A program made the translations under genes and the position numbers. The notes beneath the pieces are model-generated. The model was given only the letters and a program-made list of their open reading frames with translations. It did no database searches and was not told where the DNA came from. 38,464 nt of DNA from Sperchopsis tessellata (lineage: Eukaryota; Arthropoda; Insecta; Coleoptera; Hydrophilidae). Where the stretch lies: the NCBI GenBank assembly GCA_033557685.1, contig JAWQRN010000107.1, positions 1-38,464 of the forward strand, written 5' to 3'. This document shows positions 33,438 to 38,464 of the stretch, piece after piece (within the stretch, counting starts at the first letter, position 1; each line of letters starts with the position of its first letter).

Positions 33438-34390
33438 GGTTGGTCCAAAAGTAATTACTTACTCTTCTAATAGATGGACATACATGTCTGCAACTAACTT
33501 AATTTTAAACCACAAATCATTATATAATTTGACACCTGACAGTTTATGATTATTTTAGAAAAGGAAAGTGCACTATTTCTTTGGCAATTGTTTGTGAACC
33601 GCCGATTTCAAAATGGAAAATCAAAAGGAACTTTTTCGTCATATATTGCTGAATTTCTTTCGAATAGAATCATAAAAACTTATGTGTATGGTGAAGATAC
33701 TTTAAAACGACGACAGTATCAAAATTGGTTTGTTAAATTTCGGTCCGAAGATTTTGATATTAAAGATGCACCAGTGAAGTTGATGATGACAAAATAAAAG
33801 TGTTGATCAAATTCAATCAGCGTTCAACGACAAAAGAAATTAGTGAGAATATTAAAGTATTGAAATCGAGCGTTGAAAACCCTTTAAAACAACTTAGATA
33901 CGTTAGTAATCTCAATATTTGGGTACTACCTGAGCTCAACTAAATGTATCTCACTAAGCGTATTAACATCTGCGATTCTACCCTAACATAAAAAAAACGA
34001 TCATCTTTAAAACGTGTGTCAAAAATCTATAAAAATTGGATCGTTGATAGGAATAGATCTTGAAGTCATCGTAATGAGCTTGCTTAAAACACATAAAACC
34101 AGATATTCAACAAAAGAAGGTTACACTTTCAAGGAATGAAACCATTAATTTGTATTATCATCAACTGAATAAATTAAATGATGTCACCAAACAGAAACCT
34201 CCAAAAATAGTGAATCAAAAAGGGGTTGTGTTTCACTATGATAACGATAGAATTTTTCAACACCAGTGGAATTGGTTTCCCACTATGTAACCAAATTATT
34301 TGTGTTGCTGAAATCACCGATTTACATGCTACGGGCGATAGTTGTTTAGTCAAATGTTAAATATTAAATAAATCGTTATCTACCGGACAG
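33438..34390 (+). mobile_element. Mariner relic with 5' terminal inverted repeat
   Basis: The left end AGGTTGGTCCAAAAGTAATT (33438-33457) is the classic mariner terminal repeat sequence, preceded by TT. It is followed by a short leader and a transposase remnant. The expected mirrored right end (AATTACTTTTGGACCAACCT) was not found in the following 1.5 kb, so the 3' end is truncated or eroded; the limit near 34390 is set by the end of protein similarity. Confidence 0.8.
33612..34320 (+). pseudogene. Mariner transposase, broken
   Basis: The original start is probably ATG at 33612 (MENQKELFRHILLNFF). The reading then moves to the frame with YGEDTLKRRQYQNWFVKFRS and EDFDIKD (33681-33761), the second helix-turn-helix region of mariner transposases. 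VDDDKIKVLIKFNQRSTTKE follows in another frame (33776-33835), then NIWVLPELN (33916-33942, where functional copies have WVPHEL), LTKRINICDS (33951-33980), and finally QKGVVFHYDNDR (34217-34252), which holds the second catalytic aspartate of the D,D34D triad. The first catalytic region is barely visible (KNWIVDRNRS) and the third (YSPDL) is lost. Frameshifts and stops abolish function. Confidence 0.85.
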
Positions 34391-34912
34391 CTATGTTTTT
34401 ATAAGTTTCTTAATTTTTCCTAAATAATTTACATAACAATTCTGCTTCATTATTATTTTACTGTTTGCCATTGTCTTATTTAATATTTCAGTGTTTTGAC
34501 AATAACTTATATAAATTTATTTTCTTCTTTTGAATGCAAAACCGAATACTAAAGATAACTTTAGATAGTGGAAATCTCTTGTATATTAGAATCGAGACGT
34601 GTTGTAACATAGTTTTCCTACTTGGAATTTGATATGTGTATATCATGAAAGTCGGGCCACTCTATGTGATGAATGGTTACCGAACTATATAAATTTATTT
34701 GGCTGAGAAGTTTTGAGGAGTGATAATTAGACATGTCCTTTTACATTAATTCTACTATTATTTACGCATTATATATACCATGGCGTAAGCTTATGTACGT
34801 TTCTTTGGGATTTAGTATGTTCAATTAGTGCTGTGAAGAAGTTGTGACATGGAAAATGAACTTGAATTGTGGAAGATGGAGCTGTCTGAAATAAACGGCA
34901 AAGCTCTAGTAG
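34391..34912. other. Anonymous AT-rich sequence
   Basis: No gene recognised between the mariner relic and the second Penelope-like element. A short MENELELWKMELSEING frame at 34850-34900 is unassigned. Confidence 0.4.
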
Positions 34913-34998
34913 AACTCGGCCGGATCATGCTTATATAAGCAAGGGCTGGACTGAAGGATGTGCACTAGCGCGGAGCCGTTACTTTCGGGCGGTTATTG
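34913..34998 (+). repeat. Left inverted terminal repeat of PLE family B
   Basis: About 86 bp, roughly 85 percent identical by eye to the inverse complement of 36302-36382. It contains a TATATAAG box at 34932-34939 that could act as a promoter element in the active ancestor. Confidence 0.85.
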
Positions 34999-35143
34999 CC
35001 GAGTGCAGGAGGAGGAAAATTTGACAGGGGAATTCTTCAAGTAATTAGTAGTTGAAAATCATCGTCTCTATTGATATGTTTGGGGCGATTATAAACCTAA
35101 ATGGTTTTCGGAATTTTCTTGCAAAACATATATATTAGCCCAA

Positions 35144-35170
35144 TTGAGTAGCGGGTGGGACGCTACTCAA
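35144..35170. other. 10-bp perfect hairpin at the RT truncation point
   Basis: TTGAGTAGCG (35144-35153) and CGCTACTCAA (35161-35170) are perfect inverse complements around a 7-nt loop. RT similarity begins at once downstream (KFVGRSESY), so the hairpin marks the junction where the N-terminal part of the RT is missing. Confidence 0.6.
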
Positions 35171-35922
35171 CAAATTCGTAGGACGATCCGAGTCCTACAT
35201 ATGAAACTCTTCCCATTTTCTAGGACAGATTTCTAGTATAAGAGTAGCTCCAATAGACTTAATGCCGAGTCTCTTTCCACCAGTATACCCGTGGATGAGG
35301 GGAAGGCTCATCTCAAGACGGAGGTTTGTCTGAGGTCCAGTTATTTCCAAAGTAGGGACCATTTCTACGAACAAACGTTTAGATATGCTATGGGTTCCCC
35401 GTTGCCCTCTACTGTTGCCAATATTTTTATGGGAGCATTTGAGCAATTGGCATTATCGCCCTCCGATATAAAGCCTAAATTTTGATTCCGTTACGTGGAT
35501 GACACCTTTGTTATATGGTAATCGGGACGAGAGGTACTAGACGCCTTCTTGGATCACACTAACCCCCAACACACTAATATACGTTTCACGATAGTATTTG
35601 AGTCATCGGGCTTCCTTCCTTTCTTAGAGGTATTGTTGAATCGTAGATCCAGTGGTATACTTCTGCATTCTGTTTATCATAAGCCAACACATACCAATAG
35701 GTACTTGTATGAAATGTCACATCATCATCCCCGTCAAAACACAACTCTACTTTCCCAGGAGTTGCGTACAGTCACAGATGCGCTGTCATATAATGGATAT
35801 CGTTTGTCAGACATCAAACAGTCAATAAGATGTTTCTGGAATTCATCCATCGCTGTCAGAAATACTCCTGAGATGATAGCATTCCAATCCATTCGTCAAG
35901 GATTCAACGGACAAACATACTA
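35168..35922 (+). pseudogene. Penelope-like reverse transcriptase, N-terminally truncated
   Basis: Starts abruptly at KFVGRSESYI, a stop, then NSSHFLGQISSIRVAPIDLM up to 35259. A damaged motif A region follows (SLFPPVYPW where SLFTxIP is expected). Next come EVCLRSSYF, FYEQTFRYAMGSPLPST (35366-35416, motif B), FRYVDDTFVIW (35486-35518, motif C with the YVDD catalytic pair), FLPFLEVLLNRRSSG, SVYHKPTHTNRYLYEMSHHH and RLSDIKQSIRCFW. TGA stops at 35183 and 35483 and a TAA at 35519 interrupt it, each looking like a single point change. The N-terminal third, with the PKIHK region, is absent. After 35922 a frameshift leads into the linker. Confidence 0.9.
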
Positions 35923-35930
35923 AAAAATTT

Positions 35931-36331
35931 GATATCAAAACAGTATTCTCCCCAGTACAAAATATTTCGCAAGTTCTCCCTTCTTCTAAAGATATTATCC
36001 CATTGCAAAGTGAAGGGATTTATCAGGTCCCTTATTCCTGTTTTAAGATATACATTGGAGAAACTAAGTATAGGATTTCTACTCGTTTAAAGGAGCACGA
36101 AATCTCTACTCAGTCAGCCTTGTCTAAACATCGTCATGAAACAGGTCACACCATCCAAGATACTAAATTCTTAGCTCCAGAGCCTTATTATTTTCCAGAA
36201 AATTCCGAGGAGTCATTGAGGTTTATAATTGCCCCAACAATATCAATACTACCAATTGATTGGAGAATCCTCTGTTATTTCTTTCCTCCTACTTTCGTCA
36301 ACAACCGCCCGAATGGAACGGCTCCGCGCTA
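35931..36331 (+). pseudogene. GIY-YIG endonuclease domain of PLE family B
   Basis: The linker FDIKTVFSPVQNISQVLPSS and KDIIP leads into GIYQVPYSCFKIYIGETKYR and ISTRLKEHE, then ALSKHRHETGHTI, TKFLAPEPYYFPENSEESLR. This is the complete GIY-YIG fold of Penelope endonucleases: the GIY (36015-36023) and YIG (36051-36059) tyrosines, the arginine of the STRLKEH helix, and the late glutamates are all present. The CxC of the usual PCSCG is reduced to YSC. The frame is open from 36003 to 36329, with no stop until after the inverted repeat begins, so the last residues (NNRPNGTAPR) are encoded by the terminal repeat. The enzyme would nick target DNA to prime reverse transcription. Confidence 0.9.
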
Positions 36332-36382
36332 GTGCACATCCCCACTCCAGTTCCTGCCTATATAAGCATAATCCGGCCGAGT
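36302..36382 (-). repeat. Right inverted terminal repeat of PLE family B
   Basis: Inverse complement of 34913-34998. It also carries TATATAAG (36360-36367), so the box is present in both copies, although TATATA within a palindromic context reads similarly on both strands. Confidence 0.85.
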
Positions 36383-36430
36383 TTGGATCAGTGCAGTAAA
36401 TTCATTCGGTAATGTATTATCACTCGCCTT

Positions 36431-36464
36431 AGAAATGTCCCTTTCCAAAGTGGACGAAACGTAG
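36431..36464 (+). ncRNA. Hammerhead-like terminal motif of PLE family B
   Basis: GTCC (36437-36440), CTTT, CC, AAAG, a bulged T, GGAC (36452-36455), then GAAAC and GT. The stem is 4 + 4 bp with one bulge. The bases before it (TTAGAAAT) do not match the CUGAUGA core, so this copy is probably inactive or only a structural relative. Confidence 0.5.
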
Positions 36465-37239
36465 ACACTTATCAAAGCCTCTACACAATTTCCACCAGGA
36501 AACAACATTCATGCAGGTTATAATCGTGGAAATCAATTACATTTAATATTACGTAATACTTTACTTCAAATACGTAGCATATTAAAATATTATAGAGCAA
36601 CTTTGTTAAGTGACATTTTATTAATTGTAAAGTTAATTAAGTTCTGTGAATCGACTCTTCAAGGTTTAGTATCAATAGCAAACACAAAAATAAATCAATG
36701 CATGAGAACAAAATTGGGTAGCAAGAATTCTGATGAGCTGGAGGAAAGGTTCGTTGTTGCCATTCATTAACCTACTGTGTGTAATTATTTACCTAGTTAT
36801 AAATTGTGCATTTTGCGATAACCGATCAAAGATGTATAGCATCTAGGCACTTTTAAGTGTGTATCTCTTATTCATAGTATTATTATGTGGTTGTGTATTT
36901 TACTAGTTAAATACTTTCATTCAGTAAAACGTACATAGACTCTTAGTTCTACCAGATTAGCCGAAATGCTATATTAAAATGATGGATACGCATAACAAAA
37001 GCCGAAAGACCGAGGTTGCTACTAAATTTTTAGAAAGACCCGAGATTTAATATTTATTTTTGGCGATAGCTTCTAGAATTGTAAGTTAGTTTATAGAATA
37101 GCAACTTCTTATACAAGTTCATATTGTCTTGAGTGTTTAAAACTCCGCTCATTTTCGTGTGCACGTAGTAATCACCGTGATGGATTTAAAATTTCTTTTT
37201 AATACATTTTTATCTTATGTATTTATCAATAACTCTTTT

Positions 37240-37291
37240 CTGTATGAATGTATTATTTGATGAATCTGTATGAATGTATCATTTGATGAAT
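37240..37291 (+). repeat. 26-bp tandem duplication
   Basis: Two adjacent units starting CTGTATGAATGTATTATTTG and CTGTATGAATGTATCATTTG, differing at one base; a recent event. Confidence 0.9.
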
Positions 37292-37611
37292 CAACAAACA
37301 ACTATGGCTGTGTGTCATATTTGTTTGGCTTCTAAAGAATCGCCCTTTTCTTGAGAGCTAGTACACACTCAATATTTCTTTATCAATCCTTTTTCTGTAA
37401 TTTTCACGAGATGATCACGTTATTGTTTATTTTGAAAACTGAAGAAAATGTTTCTTCATAGCAGATACCCCACCTAGCCGGGTCATTAAAACATAAAGAA
37501 GAGTAAGGCAATGTTTAGCACAAATTATATAAATATAAATTTATATTAATTATAAGCTGAATATTAAAAAAAGTTTATAATGGAAGTAATTAATGGAAGA
37601 ATTCTATTAAA

Positions 37612-37651
37612 TATTAATTAAAATCAGAAATTATTAATTAAAATCAGAAAA
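37612..37651 (+). repeat. 20-bp tandem duplication
   Basis: TATTAATTAAAATCAGAAAT followed by TATTAATTAAAATCAGAAAA, differing only at the last base. Confidence 0.9.
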
Positions 37652-38464
37652 TATATTTATTTATATGAATGTTATTCATTTTGGTAACAAATTTGTATTA
37701 GCCAATTCGACTGAAATGTTATACCTGATATATATGCACAAAGCAGAGGTAGTAACTTAGTGTATCGTTGTGGGTTTCACGTTTCTCGCTTTTCCGCAAG
37801 GAATGTATTGACTTCTCTCCTCACCACATTTTAGTTCCAATACACTTCTCCAGAAGCTACTACTTAATATGTGTAGCGGTAAAGACAAGATTACTAAGAT
37901 ATTCAGCATGTTCACGTTGATAGCTGGAAGGTTTCCTCCAGGATATTTAAACGTTACTAATGGAGTCCCTATCACTACCAAGATTGATCCATTTTATTGG
38001 GTTATATTTTGTAGTTTGCAGTGGTATTTTCGTTGATTTATTCCTGTGAGATTTTAAAAGGATACCAATTTCCATTTCACTGCTTTTTTAAATTAATTTA
38101 CATTATGAGATTAATAGTATGCAGCTTCCTATTTATGCTCCCTACATATATTACCTGGTTTTAGTTAGTACTTAGATATTAAAACATTTATTTACTTACA
38201 CTAATGGCATGTATATATCTCAAAACTGTTACATCTATAAAATTTAGTAATAGTGTGTGATCGTAGAAAATTTATTGAACTACACACGCGCCGATTCACG
38301 ACTAATGTGTCTTTTCCACTCCATAGGTAATATGCTTCTTACAACTCTCGTATTGTAATACAAGTGGGCAAAAAGTCACGAAGATGTTTTAATATTTAAT
38401 AACTCCTTTATATTTTGTTTTAAATTTACAACACCACAACATCATATACAGTGTATATAGGAAA

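Larger units (their letters stand above)
34913..36475 (+). mobile_element. Penelope-like element, family B, with inverted ends
   Basis: A left repeat at 34913-34998 and its inverse complement at 36302-36382 flank a plus-strand RT plus GIY-YIG coding region. The hammerhead-like motif at 36431-36462 lies just outside the right repeat. The repeats share GGCCGGATCATGCTTATATA-like and GCACTAGCGCGGAGCCGTT blocks. Penelope-like elements are known for terminal repeats in variable, sometimes inverted, arrangement. Family B differs from family A in RT sequence and in terminal sequence, so the genome hosts at least two lineages. Confidence 0.85.
36480..38464. other. Anonymous AT-rich sequence
   Basis: No gene recognised. 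Two short tandem duplications are present (37240-37291 and 37612-37651). The minus-strand frame at 37757-37981 has no family signature. Confidence 0.5.

Noticed and set aside
36728..36752. CTGATGAGCTGGAGGAAAGG as a second hammerhead core
   Set aside because: CTGATGA is present, but stem II does not pair and CGAAA is missing; there is no link to the PLE end.

Overview
This is an AT-rich, gene-poor piece of a eukaryotic nuclear genome, most likely from an arthropod and probably an insect with a repeat-rich genome. The evidence is the mixture of elements: Penelope-like retroelements with RT and GIY-YIG domains, an RTE-clade LINE family of the type common in insects, a mariner, a pogo/Tigger relative, a hAT relative, and a multi-copy arthropod gene family marked by a WDSRAR motif. 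Microsatellites (TA, CA and TATATG) are also present. There is no bacterial gene organisation, rRNA, credible tRNA or CRISPR array. The species cannot be named from the sequence alone.

Layout: 1-640 is anonymous. 640-1205 holds a diverged tandem duplication with a unit of about 280 bp. 3620-5445 is a composite Penelope-like locus (family A): two reverse-transcriptase fragments lie head to head and both 3' ends point outward. 7900-8765 is an old RTE LINE relic. 11270-11435 and 14640-14770 are two small Tc1/mariner-type transposase relics. 16220-16915 is the 3' end of an RTE LINE. 17608-17816 and 23312-23509 are two copies of an unidentified dispersed repeat. 18083-19070 is a broken hAT transposase, and 19787-20400 a broken pogo/Tigger transposase. 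25310-26720 is a minus-strand pseudogene of the WDSRAR family. 27261-27587 is a miniature inverted Penelope-like unit with 34-bp tandem repeats in its centre. 30130-32195 is the best preserved RTE LINE; most of its endonuclease is deleted. 32630-32852 is an unidentified minus-strand coding-like relic. 33438-34390 is a mariner relic. 34913-36475 is a second Penelope-like element (family B) with RT and GIY-YIG domains between inverted terminal repeats. The rest is AT-rich sequence in which I recognise nothing.

No intact host gene was found. Every recognised coding region carries stops, frameshifts or deletions, so the window reads as a repeat-dense intergenic region or a large intron. The most interesting signal is the set of Penelope-like ends. 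Two different families carry the same hammerhead-like stem: GTCC and GGAC arms, a bulged T, then GAAAC. The inner stem sequence differs between the families but still pairs. In family A this motif sits beside 34-bp repeats, and two loci show an outward-facing inverted arrangement of the 3' ends.
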